Of a stretch of DNA of 64,000 bases, positions 18,411 to 29,532 are shown piece after piece. The stretch is from Aeromicrobium wangtongii. Lineage in GTDB: Bacteria > Actinomycetota > Actinomycetes > Propionibacteriales > Nocardioidaceae. The position numbers and the translations under genes were made by a program. Under the pieces are notes generated by a model. It worked only from the letters and a program-made list of their open reading frames with translations. It was not told the DNA's origin and ran no database searches. The stretch covers positions 868,001 through 932,000 of the forward strand of contig NZ_CP102173.1 of assembly GCF_024584515.1 (NCBI RefSeq). Direction: 5' to 3'. The stretch's first letter is position 1; each line of letters opens with the position of its first letter.

Positions 18411-19142
18411 GTGTCGGTCCCGTCCCTGACGCATCGTGGCGGGGTGCGCCATCTCGTCGTCCCCGTCGCGGACCTGCTCCTCGGTGCGCGGTGCGCCGCC
18501 TGCGGGGGCGCGGCGCTGGTGCTGTGCCGCGACTGCGGAGCGGGCGTCGGGCCCCAACCGTTCGTGGTCCGGGACCTCGCGGCTCCGGGCCTGCGGTCGG
18601 GCGACGTCCCGTGCGTCGCGTCGGGCGTCCACGCCTCGACGATGCGACGGATCGTGCTGGCCTGGAAGGAGGAGGGCGTCAGCCGACTGACCGATCTCCT
18701 GGCGCACCACCTCGCGGCATCCGTCCTGGCCCACGTGTCCCATCCCGATCCGGTGCTGCTCGTGCCGGTGCCCACGTCCCGGCGGAGCCGCCGCGTCCGT
18801 GGACGGGACCTGGTCGACGAGCTGGCTCGGGCCTCGGCGCGTCTGCTGGCGCAGGTCGGAGTCGACGTCGAGGTGGAGCAGGCGCTGCGCCACAGCCGTG
18901 GCGTCCGGGACCAGGCGGGTCTGGATGCGGTGGCGCGCCAGGAGAATCTGGATGGTGCGTTCGTGTGCCGTCCGCGGCGTCCCCGCACCCCGGGGCCCGT
19001 GGTGGTCGTCGACGACATCCTGACGACGGGAGCCACGGCTGCGGAGGCCGTGCGGGCCCTGCGAGTGGTCGGTCGGCGACCGATCGGCGTGGCGGCGATC
19101 AGTGCCACGGCGAGGACGAGACCGGCGCCCGGCGCCGTGTGA
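18411..19142 (+). CDS. ComF family phosphoribosyltransferase-like protein
   Basis: 243 residues. A zinc-finger-like N-terminus has CAACGG and CRDCG cysteine pairs near residues 27–49, followed by a type I phosphoribosyltransferase domain with the PRPP loop VVVVDDILTTGATAAEA. ComF/GntX relatives are tied to DNA uptake or recombination in some bacteria, but in actinobacteria the gene is simply a conserved neighbour of lpqB and hpf (Rv3242c). GTG start at 18411 is a best guess; another GTG lies at 18444. Confidence 0.85.
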   Translation: MSVPSLTHRGGVRHLVVPVADLLLGARCAACGGAALVLCRDCGAGVGPQPFVVRDLAAPGLRSGDVPCVASGVHASTMRRIVLAWKEEGVSRLTDLLAHHLAASVLAHVSHPDPVLLVPVPTSRRSRRVRGRDLVDELARASARLLAQVGVDVEVEQALRHSRGVRDQAGLDAVARQENLDGAFVCRPRRPRTPGPVVVVDDILTTGATAAEAVRALRVVGRRPIGVAAISATARTRPAPGAV

Positions 19143-19281
19143 GCAGGATCACACACTGGCATTCCTGAGAGCGCGGGAGGAAGTTACCCCCCGCGCTGGT
19201 GATCCGCAAGGGGGCGGTCTACCGTCGCAGATATGGCATGAGGAAGGCGCCCACCAGCGCGAACCGAAACGAGGAGTCCTA

Positions 19282-19911
19282 ATGGAAATTGTCGTCAACG
19301 GTCGCAACAGCGAGATCTCCGAGAGCTTCAAGGAGCGCGTCGCGGACAAGCTTCTCCGGCTCGAGAAGTACGACTCCCGTCAGAAGATCAATCGGGTCGA
19401 GGTCGAGGTCACCCACGAGAAGAACCCCCGCCAGCACGACACGGCCGCCAAGGTCGAGATGACGCTGCGCTCCCGCGGGCCGGCCGTGCGCGCGGAGGCC
19501 ACGTCGACCGACCAGCACTCCGCGCTCGACGCCGCGATCGACAAGCTCGAGTCGCGCCTGCGCCGGGCGGTGGACCGTCAGCGCATCCACCGCGGCGAGA
19601 AGCGTCCGACCTCCGTCGCCGAGGCCCTGGCGACGACCGACATCGAGGACCTGGTCCTGGACGAGCCTGCCGACGACGACGTGCCGCGCAGCATGGCCGG
19701 ACCGATCGAGGTCCAGGGCGACTGCCCGCTCGTGGTGCGCGAGAAGACCCACCAGGGTACTCCGATGACGCTCGAGCAGGCGATGTACGAGATGGAGCTC
19801 GTGGGCCACGACTTCTACCTGTTCATGGAGAAGGACTCGATGCGCCCCAGCGTGGTCTACCTGCGCAAGGGATACGACTACGGCGTGATCCACCTCGACG
19901 TCACGGAGTGA
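19282..19911 (+). CDS. hpf: Ribosome hibernation-promoting factor, long form
   Basis: 209 residues: N-terminal S30AE/YfiA domain (1–105, starting MEIVVNGRN, with a basic RQKINRVEVEV helix-strand) that binds the 30S decoding region, a linker, and the C-terminal dimerisation domain (150–209, with FYLFMEKDSMRPSVVYLRKGYDYG broken here as a motif of 24 residues at about 178–201). The long form makes 100S ribosome dimers in stationary phase. ATG at 19282 has GAGGAG six bases upstream. The leader of about 120 bases suggests conventional translation, unlike many neighbours. Confidence 0.94.
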   Translation: MEIVVNGRNSEISESFKERVADKLLRLEKYDSRQKINRVEVEVTHEKNPRQHDTAAKVEMTLRSRGPAVRAEATSTDQHSALDAAIDKLESRLRRAVDRQRIHRGEKRPTSVAEALATTDIEDLVLDEPADDDVPRSMAGPIEVQGDCPLVVREKTHQGTPMTLEQAMYEMELVGHDFYLFMEKDSMRPSVVYLRKGYDYGVIHLDVTE

Positions 19912-19964
19912 GCGCGAAGCGCTGAGCGGTGCCACCTGAGCTGGTTCCGTGGCATGATCGACGC

Positions 19965-20627
19965 GTGACTTCCCGGGGAGACAGCATCCGCGTCCTGTTG
20001 GTCGATGATCAGGAGCTCTTCCGGCGCGGCGTCAAGATGGTGCTGGGAGCCGATGAGGCGCTCGAGCTCGAAGAGGTCGACGACGGGGACAAGGCGCTGG
20101 AGCTGGTTCGCGAGAACCCGTTCGACATCGTGCTGCTGGACGTCCGGATGCCCGGGCGCAGCGGGGTCGAGGTGTGCGCGGCGATCAAGGAGATGTCCCC
20201 GACGACCGGCATCATCATGCTCACGGCCAGCGATGACGAGTCGGATCTGTACGCAGCGATTCGAAGCGGCGCCTCCGGCTACCTGCTCAAGGACGGTTCG
20301 ACCTATGAGCAGGTGGCCGAGGCCGTCCGCCTCGTGGCGTCCGGGCAGTCGCTGATCAGCCCGAGCATGGCCACCAAGCTGCTCGACGAGTTCGTGCAGA
20401 TGTCCAAGAGCCCGGCGCCGGCGACCAACCTGACGCCGCGTGAGCTCGGTGTCCTGCGCCATGTCGCCCGGGGACTGAGCAACCGGGAGATCGCCGAGGA
20501 GCTGTTCATCAGCGAGAACACGGTGAAGAACCACATCCGCAACATATTGGAGAAGCTGCAGATGAAGTCGCGCATGGAGGCGGCCATGTACGCCGTGCGC
20601 AGCAAGCTCGTCGACGACATGCCCTGA
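19965..20627 (+). CDS. NarL/LuxR-family response regulator
   Basis: 220 residues. Receiver domain with VDDQELFRRG, Asp near residue 59 in VLLDVRMPG and the LLKDGS Lys; C-terminal LuxR-type HTH with LTPRELGVLRHVARGLSNREIA and SENTVKNHIRNIL segments. No sensor kinase gene lies beside it, so it is an orphan or is served by a distant kinase. Homologues sit between hpf and secA in other actinobacteria. The GTG at 19965 was chosen because CATGAT lies six bases upstream and an upstream Met would add unconserved residues. Confidence 0.9.
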   Translation: MTSRGDSIRVLLVDDQELFRRGVKMVLGADEALELEEVDDGDKALELVRENPFDIVLLDVRMPGRSGVEVCAAIKEMSPTTGIIMLTASDDESDLYAAIRSGASGYLLKDGSTYEQVAEAVRLVASGQSLISPSMATKLLDEFVQMSKSPAPATNLTPRELGVLRHVARGLSNREIAEELFISENTVKNHIRNILEKLQMKSRMEAAMYAVRSKLVDDMP

Positions 20628-20629
20628 GC

Positions 20630-21850
20630 GTGACGCCGCAGCAGCTCACGGTCCTGCAGGCCCGCCGGATCGCACTGGCGGCCCAGGGCTTCACCCGGCC
20701 GCGGGTCGGCCTGAGTCGAGACGTCGGGTCCGCCCACATCGCTCGGGTGATCGAGAGGCTGGGCTTCTTCCAGATCGACTCGGTCAACGTCCTGCAGCGC
20801 GCCCACTACATGCCGTTGTTCTCACGGCTGGGCCCGTACGACGTCGAGCTCCTGCACCGGGCGTCCGGCCGGGCACCGCGGCGTCTGTTCGAGTACTGGG
20901 CCCACGAGGCCGCGCTGGTCGACGTCAACCTGTGGCAGGCCTTCCAGTTCCGGATGGAGGCCGGCGCGCGCATGTGGGGCGGCATGATCCGCATCGCCCG
21001 CGACAAGCCCGAGTTCGTGGAGTGGGTGCTGGACGAGGTGCGCGCGAACGGGCCGCTGACGGCGCGCGAGATCGAGCACGACGTGCCTCGGCAGCGTGAC
21101 AACTGGGGGTGGAACTGGTCGGAGGTCAAGGCCGCGCTGGAGTACCTGTTCTACAAGGGTCAGGTGACGGCGGCGCGACGCAACTCCGCCTTCGAACGTG
21201 TCTACGACCTGCCGGAGCGGGTGATCCCGCGCGCGCAGCTGGAGGCTCCGCCGCTGGACGCCGCCGAGGCGCACCGCGAGCTGGTCGGCCACGCTGCTCG
21301 CGCTCTCGGGGTCGGGACCGCGCAGTGCCTGCGGGACTACTTCCGCCTGCAGCCGGGGCCCACCAAGGCGGCGATCGAGGACCTGCTCGAGACCGGTGAG
21401 CTGCTCCCGGCCACGATCGCGGGCTGGAACCGGCCGGCCTACCTGCACCGTGATGCCGTCCTGTCCCGCAAGGTCCAGGCGCGCGCACTGCTGAGCCCGT
21501 TCGACCCCCTGGTGTTCGAGCGCACGCGGGCGGAGCGTCTCTTCGGCTTCCGCTACCGCATCGAGATCTACGTCCCGGCCGACCAGCGGGTCCACGGCTA
21601 CTACGTGCTGCCGTTCCTGCTGGGCGACCGGCTCGTCGCCCGGGTCGACCTCAAGGCCGACCGCCAGGCCGGGGTCCTGGTGGTGCACGGCGCCTGGGCC
21701 GAGGACCACGCCCCGGCCCACACCGCCGGCGAGCTGGCCGCGGAGCTGCGGCTCATGGCGGACTGGCTCGGGCTGGGCTCGGTCGCGCCACCCGCGAAGG
21801 GTGATCTGGCCGGGGAACTCACGCGTGCCCTTGCCTCTGTTCTAGACTGA
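20630..21850 (+). CDS. YcaQ-like winged-helix DNA glycosylase (AlkZ/HTH_42 family)
   Basis: 406 residues. Family landmarks are the early GFFQIDSVNVLQRAHY stretch (Q-hydrophobic-D version of the catalytic motif, as in YcaQ), the WAHEAAL His-Glu motif, and C-terminal LLSPFDPLVFERTRAERLFGF followed by VHGYYVLPFLLGDRLVARVD. YcaQ/AlkZ enzymes unhook DNA interstrand crosslinks made by alkylating agents or natural toxins such as azinomycin; the present protein probably has a housekeeping repair role, since no biosynthetic genes are nearby. GTG start two bases after the regulator stop, so the two are likely co-transcribed. Confidence 0.83.
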   Translation: MTPQQLTVLQARRIALAAQGFTRPRVGLSRDVGSAHIARVIERLGFFQIDSVNVLQRAHYMPLFSRLGPYDVELLHRASGRAPRRLFEYWAHEAALVDVNLWQAFQFRMEAGARMWGGMIRIARDKPEFVEWVLDEVRANGPLTAREIEHDVPRQRDNWGWNWSEVKAALEYLFYKGQVTAARRNSAFERVYDLPERVIPRAQLEAPPLDAAEAHRELVGHAARALGVGTAQCLRDYFRLQPGPTKAAIEDLLETGELLPATIAGWNRPAYLHRDAVLSRKVQARALLSPFDPLVFERTRAERLFGFRYRIEIYVPADQRVHGYYVLPFLLGDRLVARVDLKADRQAGVLVVHGAWAEDHAPAHTAGELAAELRLMADWLGLGSVAPPAKGDLAGELTRALASVLD

Positions 21851-21913
21851 GAAGGTTCCCGTCTTCATTCGGTGAGCGTCGTGCAGCACCAGCCGTCCCA
21901 GGAGTGCATTTTC

Positions 21914-24649
<2,736 letters not shown>

Positions 24650-24654
24650 GCGTC

Positions 24655-24680
24655 GCGGCCCTCGCCCCGTCGGGGGCCGC
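24655..24680 (+). terminator. GC-rich hairpin after secA
   Basis: GCGGCCC (24655–24661) pairs with GGGCCGC (24674–24680), with a 12-base loop. It begins 6 bases after the secA stop. No T-tract. Confidence 0.55.
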
Positions 24681-24697
24681 GTGCCATGGTGGACAGC

Positions 24698-25615
24698 ATG
24701 ACTGAGCGGCCCACCACCCAGCCCACTGTCGTCGTGACGGGAGCCAATGGCTTCGTCGGTTCCCGGGTCTGCGCGGCCCTGGCCGAGCGGGGCGCCGCGG
24801 TGCGGGCCGTGGTGCGGCGCCCGGGCACGGCACCGACGCTGCCCGGGGTCGAGGAACGGGTCGGCGACTTCGCCGACCCGGCCTTTGCCTCCACCGTGCT
24901 GGCCGGCGCTGACGCGGCCGTCACGACGGTGTATCCGATGACCAGCGACGACCGGCAGACCCAGCTGGACGTCGCGGTGAAGGGCACCACCGAGTTCGCG
25001 CGTGCGGCGGTCGGTGCCGGCGTGGAGCGCCTGGTGCACATCTCGACGACCGCCGTCTACGACCGCTCACCGGGGACGGGCGACGTCGACGAGGATGCGG
25101 CCTTGGTGCCCGACGAGGCCGGCGACTACGCGGTCGTCAAGCGCGACACCGACATCGCCCTGGCCGGTGTCGACGGCATCACGCGGGTGCTGGTGCGTCC
25201 GCCGGCGATCCTCGGCGCGGGAGGGTCCTCGGTCTGGAACACACAACGTCCGGCCGCCGTGCGTGATGCCGCCTCCGCGCCCCACGCGGTCGCTGACCAG
25301 AGCTTCGCGTGGGTCCACGTGGACGACCTGTCCTCGATCGTCGCCGATCTCGCGGTGGGACGCGTCGCGGCGGCCGCCGATGTGACGGACGGCCCGGTCG
25401 ATGGTGGCTGCACGCCCGTCAACGTGGCGGCCGGCCCGGCGACGGCTCGCGACTACTGGAGCGTCGTCGCGGGCGCGCTGGGCATGGAGCCGGTCTGGGA
25501 GGACAAGCCGGCCTGGACCGGCAGGATCGTGACGGATCGGGCAGCCGGCTGGGGGTGGACCCCGCGGGTCGACCTGGCCCAGGCGCTCGCCGAGCTCGAG
25601 GCCGGACTTCGATAG
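24698..25615 (+). CDS. NAD(P)-dependent epimerase/dehydratase-type SDR protein
   Basis: 305 residues of the extended/atypical short-chain dehydrogenase superfamily. The Rossmann nucleotide motif is TGANGFVG (residues about 13–20); HISTTAVYD and the DYAVVK active-site Tyr-Lys region (YxxxK) follow, and LVRPPAILG closes the substrate pocket. Nothing identifies the substrate. It is convergent with the Rv3235-family gene 9 bases away. The ATG at 24698 follows CATGGT by 7 bases; an in-frame ATG at 24686 lies inside that hexamer. Confidence 0.82.
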   Translation: MTERPTTQPTVVVTGANGFVGSRVCAALAERGAAVRAVVRRPGTAPTLPGVEERVGDFADPAFASTVLAGADAAVTTVYPMTSDDRQTQLDVAVKGTTEFARAAVGAGVERLVHISTTAVYDRSPGTGDVDEDAALVPDEAGDYAVVKRDTDIALAGVDGITRVLVRPPAILGAGGSSVWNTQRPAAVRDAASAPHAVADQSFAWVHVDDLSSIVADLAVGRVAAAADVTDGPVDGGCTPVNVAAGPATARDYWSVVAGALGMEPVWEDKPAWTGRIVTDRAAGWGWTPRVDLAQALAELEAGLR

Positions 25616-25624
25616 CCGGCTCGC

Positions 25625-26107
25625 CTAGGCCCACACCAGGGCCGTGCAGCGCCACACCTTGTCGCCGCGGTGGGTCTCCTGGAGCTCCAGCCTGACCGCG
25701 ATCGCCCGCGACCGTCCGCGGTGCACCATGCGGCCGGCGATCTCGGCAGCCTCGTCGTGCACCATCGCGACGTGTACCGAGACGATGCGTGCACCGCGGC
25801 CCGACCGGGCCCGCAGCGGCACCCGCGCGTGGGCCGACAGGCGACTCGTCAGCTGGGCGTAGACGTCAGGGGCCATCCACGCCGCGAGCTGGCGCACCGG
25901 GCGCTCACCGGACAGCACCTCGACCAGCGCCTGCATGAACCGGGCCGACCGCTCCCTGATCGGCCGGGCGTCGCCGCGCTCCACAGGGGCCGGCAGCACC
26001 GGCGTCATCCCCGGGAACGGCAACGCGATCTGCCCCGCGGCCGGCTCGACGGCATCGTTGAACGGCACGTGGGGCGGCGGCGCGAGCAGGGTGGTGGCGG
26101 TCTTCAT
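25625..26107 (-). CDS. Rv3235-family (DUF6459) protein
   Basis: 160 residues. The N-terminal 50 are Pro/Ala-rich and probably disordered; the rest is a compact alpha+beta domain with RFMQALVEVLSGERPVRQL, VSVHVAMVHDEAAEIAGRM and a closing CTALVWA strand, matching the actinobacterial Rv3235 family of unknown function. Its fold suggests an NTF2/SnoaL-like protein (inference from the order of helices and strands). ATG overlaps the stop of the LysM gene (ATGA), so it is the second gene of a coupled pair. Confidence 0.75.
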   Translation of the reverse strand: MKTATTLLAPPPHVPFNDAVEPAAGQIALPFPGMTPVLPAPVERGDARPIRERSARFMQALVEVLSGERPVRQLAAWMAPDVYAQLTSRLSAHARVPLRARSGRGARIVSVHVAMVHDEAAEIAGRMVHRGRSRAIAVRLELQETHRGDKVWRCTALVWA

Positions 26108-26718
26108 GGGTGGTCCTTCCCGGAGGGTGGCGTGAGTCGCTGCGAGGGGAAGATGCGGTCGGGATCGGCACCGATGACGTCCCGGTTGGTGTCGTGCCAG
26201 CGCCGCATCGCGTGCGCGATGTCGGCGGGGGACGCGTCGTGGGGCAGGGAGCGGGCGGCGATGCTCCACAGCGTGTCGCCCGGTCGCACCCGGACCGTCT
26301 CGGCCGCGGCGGCAGTACGCTTCTGCGCCGCCGGCACCGTGGTCTCCGTGGCGTCGGGCCGGTCGGGGAGCCGCAACCCACTGACGGAGTGAGCGGGTAC
26401 GTCCGGGGCCGCGAGCTGCCCGGCCTGCGCCGGCGCGGCGACCAGGACACCCGTCGCGCCAGCGATGAGCGCCCTGCGCAGGATCGTCGGCGTGACGGCC
26501 GCCAGAAGGCGCGATGACCCGCCCAGCACAACGAGCGCCGCGGCCAGCAGCGACCAGGCGGCCACCGCCAGCAGGCACAAGGAGGCGGCGGCGATCAGCG
26601 CGTCGGGGAACGACGGCCCGCGCACCTCCCGCACGAGCGCGGCGGCATCGTGGGCCAGCAGGGCGACGACGGCTGCCGAGACCGCGGTGAGGGCCCATCC
26701 GATGCGGGAGAGTCGCAT
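26104..26718 (-). CDS. LysM-domain membrane protein
   Basis: 204 residues. Three hydrophobic segments lie in the first 100 residues (about 9–28, 38–65, 84–98), then a Pro/Thr linker and a C-terminal LysM module starting VRVRPGDTLWSIAARSL and ending near residue 196, with the typical GDTLW and final P-S-Q-x-L motif. LysM binds GlcNAc chains of peptidoglycan, so the protein is probably membrane-held with its LysM facing the wall. Coupled with the downstream Rv3235-family gene. Confidence 0.85.
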   Translation of the reverse strand: MRLSRIGWALTAVSAAVVALLAHDAAALVREVRGPSFPDALIAAASLCLLAVAAWSLLAAALVVLGGSSRLLAAVTPTILRRALIAGATGVLVAAPAQAGQLAAPDVPAHSVSGLRLPDRPDATETTVPAAQKRTAAAAETVRVRPGDTLWSIAARSLPHDASPADIAHAMRRWHDTNRDVIGADPDRIFPSQRLTPPSGKDHP

Positions 26719-26729
26719 GCCGCGCCTGC

Positions 26730-26789
26730 CTTTGATGACGTTTGATGACGTTTGAACTCATCAAAGACCTCTAGTTGACAGGTGTCAAC
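26730..26789. promoter_or_regulatory. Promoter and repeat cluster between the LysM operon and a divergent gene
   Basis: On the minus strand TTGACA (26788–26783), a 17-base spacer and TTTGAT (26765–26760) form a promoter for the LysM gene. The same region holds two direct copies of TTTGATGACG (26731–26740 and 26741–26750), an inverted pair CTTTGATGA (26730–26738) / TCATCAAAG (26758–26766), and the palindrome GTTGACA-GG-TGTCAAC (26774–26789). This density suggests operator sites for a regulator controlling both directions. Confidence 0.5.
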
Positions 26790-26819
26790 GAATCGCGGGT
26801 GGGCCTGTGGACGGTGGGA

Positions 26820-26825
26820 TAGCGT
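26820..26825 (+). promoter_or_regulatory. -10 element of the 167-residue protein gene
   Basis: TAGCGT followed by 6 bases and the GTG start at 26832; no ribosome binding site. Confidence 0.45.
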
Positions 26826-26831
26826 GCGGCT

Positions 26832-27335
26832 GTGCGGTGGGACCGACTGTTCCAAGACCTGGAGGCGCAGGCCTCCGACATCGAGCGCGACGAGCGGGAC
26901 GCGCTCGTCGCGGAGCTGCGCGACGAGCAGTGGGCCCAGACCTCGTGGCGTGACCTGGCCGGCGGCACGGTGGCCCTGGAGGTCCTGGGCGCGGGACGCA
27001 TCGAGGGCCGCGCCACGCTCGTCAACGAACGCCTGCTGCAGGTCAGCGGCGACCGCGTGGACCACGTCATCGCCACCCGGGCCGTGCTCGTGGTCCACTC
27101 CGCGCAACGGCGGGCCGACGAGGTCGGCCGGGTCGGGGCCGCGCTGGGCTGGGGTCAGGTCTTTCGCGCACTGCGGGACGCCGGCGAGCCCGTCACGATC
27201 CGGCTCGTGGACGGCAGCGCCCGCGAGGGCGTCCCCGATGTCGTCGGCGGCGACTTCGTGCGCGTGACGGCGCAGTCCGGACGCAGTCAGGACATCGTGT
27301 GGGCCGCGATCGCGATGGTCAGCGGTCGGACGTGA
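26832..27335 (+). CDS. Uncharacterised actinobacterial protein, 167 residues
   Basis: I do not recognise a named domain. It starts with a charged helix (DRLFQDLEAQASDIERDERDAL, about residues 4–25, given as positions because it exceeds the usual motif length) and continues with beta-rich sequence VALEVLGAGRIEGRATLV and GEPVTIRLVDGSAREG, resembling a small Sm-like or barrel fold. No signal peptide or membrane segment. Conserved position between a LysM gene and a small HTH gene hints at a regulatory partner role. Its last 17 bases overlap the convergent HTH gene. Confidence 0.7.
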   Translation: MRWDRLFQDLEAQASDIERDERDALVAELRDEQWAQTSWRDLAGGTVALEVLGAGRIEGRATLVNERLLQVSGDRVDHVIATRAVLVVHSAQRRADEVGRVGAALGWGQVFRALRDAGEPVTIRLVDGSAREGVPDVVGGDFVRVTAQSGRSQDIVWAAIAMVSGRT

Positions 27336-27570
27336 TGTCGCCGTCGCCGGACGTCACGTCCAGCTCGCGCGTGTCGTGGTCGGCGCGCGCGTACTGCCGC
27401 GCGATGTAGTCCTCCAGCTGGTCGTTCTCGATGCGCCACTGGCCACGGCCGCCGATCTGGATCCCGCGCAGCTCGCCGGACCGCACGAGGGCGTACACCT
27501 GCCGCACGGTCACGTTGAGCACCTCCGCGACGTCCGCCAGCGTGAGGAACCGCGGGCTGGATGGGGGCAT
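27319..27570 (-). CDS. Helix-turn-helix (excisionase/MerR-like) DNA-binding protein
   Basis: 83 residues. A winged HTH of the BldC/excisionase type occupies residues 7–60: FLTLADVAEVLNVTVRQVY is the helix pair, GELRGIQIGGRGQWRIEND the wing. The acidic tail ends TSGDGDITSDR. BldC-like proteins bind DNA cooperatively and repress or activate developmental genes; this one may act on the repeats at 26730–26789 (inference). ATG at 27570 is the first Met before the domain. The 3' end overlaps the convergent upstream gene by 17 bases. Confidence 0.85.
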   Translation of the reverse strand: MPPSSPRFLTLADVAEVLNVTVRQVYALVRSGELRGIQIGGRGQWRIENDQLEDYIARQYARADHDTRELDVTSGDGDITSDR

Positions 27571-27680
27571 GGCACCAGTTTCCCATGCGACGGTGTCAAC
27601 CGTTGCGGCGGATGAAGCACCGTTGTGGACAACAACGGCAGGGGGTGGACGCGACGGCTGGTTGTCGGTAGAACCGTGCC

Positions 27681-28343
27681 ATGACGAACTGGCGCAGGCC
27701 CAGGGGACAGGGCCGAGCGGCTCCACGACTGCGGCTGCGCCCCTGGCGCGACCCACGGCTCGTCCTCGGGGTGCTGCTCGTCCTGGGCGCCACGGTCCTG
27801 GGCGCCCGGCTGGCCGCAGCAGGTGACGACCGGGTCGAGTACTGGTCGGTACGGGCGGACGTCGTCCCCGGCGACACCATCACCCAGGACGACCTGCGTC
27901 CCGCCCGCGTGCGCCTCACGCGCGAGGCCGCGGACGACTACGTCAGGACGACCGAGCAGTTCTCGGCGCCACTGGACGACCTGGTCTGGGCCCAGCCCTT
28001 GACGCAGGGATCGCTGGTGGCCAAGACCTCCCTGGTGCCGCGCTCGAGCGCGGCCCGCGGGCAGCTCCCGCTCAACGTGGCGCTGGGTGCGGCGCCGGCC
28101 GACCTGGCCAGGGGCGACCTGGTCGACGTCTGGGTGGGGCCCGGCCCGGGGGACGAGCCGGGCCCCGACGCCGTCCGGGTCCTCGGTGCCGTCCGGGTGC
28201 TGCACTCCGGCAACGACGTCGGCGCGCAGAGCGGCTCCCTGGCGCAGACCGTGCTGGTCGACGTCGACGACTCGCGGCTGGCACCGGACGTCATCAGCAC
28301 CGTGTCGGCCGGACACGTGACGCTGGTCCGGGTCGGCTCGTGA
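27681..28343 (+). CDS. SAF-domain (CpaB/RcpC-like) pilus assembly protein
   Basis: 220 residues. One transmembrane helix (about 29–47) follows an Arg-rich cytoplasmic N-terminus; the SAF domain spans residues 55–125, with VVPGDTITQDDLRPARVRL, then a region with NVALGAAPADLARGDLVDVWV as in RcpC/CpaB. SAF proteins of this sort belong to Flp/Tad pilus machines. The rest of the tad operon is 14 kb away (42.7–47.0 kb), so the system is split. The stop overlaps the GTG of the next gene. A TAGAAC hexamer lies six bases before the ATG. Confidence 0.8.
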   Translation: MTNWRRPRGQGRAAPRLRLRPWRDPRLVLGVLLVLGATVLGARLAAAGDDRVEYWSVRADVVPGDTITQDDLRPARVRLTREAADDYVRTTEQFSAPLDDLVWAQPLTQGSLVAKTSLVPRSSAARGQLPLNVALGAAPADLARGDLVDVWVGPGPGDEPGPDAVRVLGAVRVLHSGNDVGAQSGSLAQTVLVDVDDSRLAPDVISTVSAGHVTLVRVGS

Positions 28344-29491
28344 CCATGGACGTCATGCTCGCCGCCGGTGGCGCCGCGTGGGAGCAGGCCGCCATCGGCG
28401 AGCTCGAGTCGTCGACGTCGCTGCGACTCGTGCGGCGCTGTGTCGACGTCGCCGATCTCCTGGCGGTCGCGCACACCGGGCAGGCGAACGCGGCGATCGT
28501 GTCGGCCGACCTGCCGGGGCTCGACGTCGACGCAGTGGCCCAGCTGGGTCGCTCAGGTGTCGTCGTGGCCGCCGTCGGCGCAGACCCGGAGCGTTGCGCG
28601 GCGCTGGGCATCCGGCGCAGCCTGCACATCGGTCAGCTCGGTGACATCGCCCACGACGTGCTGGTCCCGGCCGGCCCACAGGCGCGTCGGGCCCCCGTGG
28701 TCGCGGTGTGGGGCCCGGCCGGGGCCCCGGGCCGCAGCACCGTGGCCCTCGCGCTGGCCTCCGCGGCCGCCGCCCGCCGGATCGACACGATCCTGGTCGA
28801 CGCCGACACCTACGGCGGCGCGCAGGGCCAGCTGTTGAGCGTGCTCGACGACGTCAGCGGATTGGTCGCCGCGTGCCGGGCGGCGAACCAGGGCCGTCCC
28901 GGCGAGGTCGTCGACCACCTCCTGGAGGTCGACCCGGGCCTGCGGCTGCTGACCGGTCTGCCACGGGCGGACATGTGGCCACAGGTGCGCGCCGGTGCCT
29001 TCGAGACGGTGCTGGACCGGATGTGCGGTGAGGCCGAGCTGGTCGTCGTCGACATCGCCTCGCCGTTGGAGCCCGGCACCGGCACCGGTGCAGATCGCAA
29101 CCAGACAGCCCTGCAGGTCGTGGCTGCCGCCGACCTGGTCGTCGTGGTGGGTCGTCCCGATCCGGTGGGCCTGGCCCGTCTGGTCCGGGGCGTCCAGGAC
29201 CTGTCGGCGATCGACCCCGGTGGCCGGCACGTCATCGCCATCAACATGATGCGCCCGTCGCTGGGGTGGCGGGAGCGGGAGGTGCGGGCGACCGTGGCGC
29301 GCCTGACCGGTGACGAGCCGGTCGTGCACCTGCCGTTCGACCAGTCCGGTCTCGACCTGGCCGCGGTCAAGGGTCGCGCCCCACGGGAGGCCGCGCCCTC
29401 GTCCCCGTTCGTGGCACGCATCGAGGTGCTCCTGGGCCATGTCCTGTCCGTCGTGGTCCCGCCCCGCGCGGTGACGGGACCCGCGGCTTGA
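28340..29491 (+). CDS. CpaE-like/Ssd-type MinD-family ATPase
   Basis: 383 residues. An N-terminal receiver-like domain (1–110) without the phospho-acceptor pattern precedes a MinD/ParA-like domain. The P-loop reads GPAGAPGRST: neither the signature Lys nor the Walker Lys of KGGxGKT is present, Arg replacing the latter, as in actinobacterial Ssd/CpaE-like proteins. The DADTYGG switch and VVVDIASPLE strand are recognisable. CpaE localises tad pilus machinery; Ssd proteins affect septation in Mycobacterium. Coupled (GTGA) to the SAF gene. ATP use is doubtful. Confidence 0.78.
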   Translation: MTMDVMLAAGGAAWEQAAIGELESSTSLRLVRRCVDVADLLAVAHTGQANAAIVSADLPGLDVDAVAQLGRSGVVVAAVGADPERCAALGIRRSLHIGQLGDIAHDVLVPAGPQARRAPVVAVWGPAGAPGRSTVALALASAAAARRIDTILVDADTYGGAQGQLLSVLDDVSGLVAACRAANQGRPGEVVDHLLEVDPGLRLLTGLPRADMWPQVRAGAFETVLDRMCGEAELVVVDIASPLEPGTGTGADRNQTALQVVAAADLVVVVGRPDPVGLARLVRGVQDLSAIDPGGRHVIAINMMRPSLGWREREVRATVARLTGDEPVVHLPFDQSGLDLAAVKGRAPREAAPSSPFVARIEVLLGHVLSVVVPPRAVTGPAA

Positions 29492-29532
29492 CCCGGTGGT
29501 ACCTTCCTCGTCAAGACGTCACGAGGAGAGAC

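Noticed and set aside
19911-19923. Small hairpin AGCGC-GAA-GCGCT after hpf
   Set aside because: Only 5 bp of stem and no T-tract; too weak to call a terminator.
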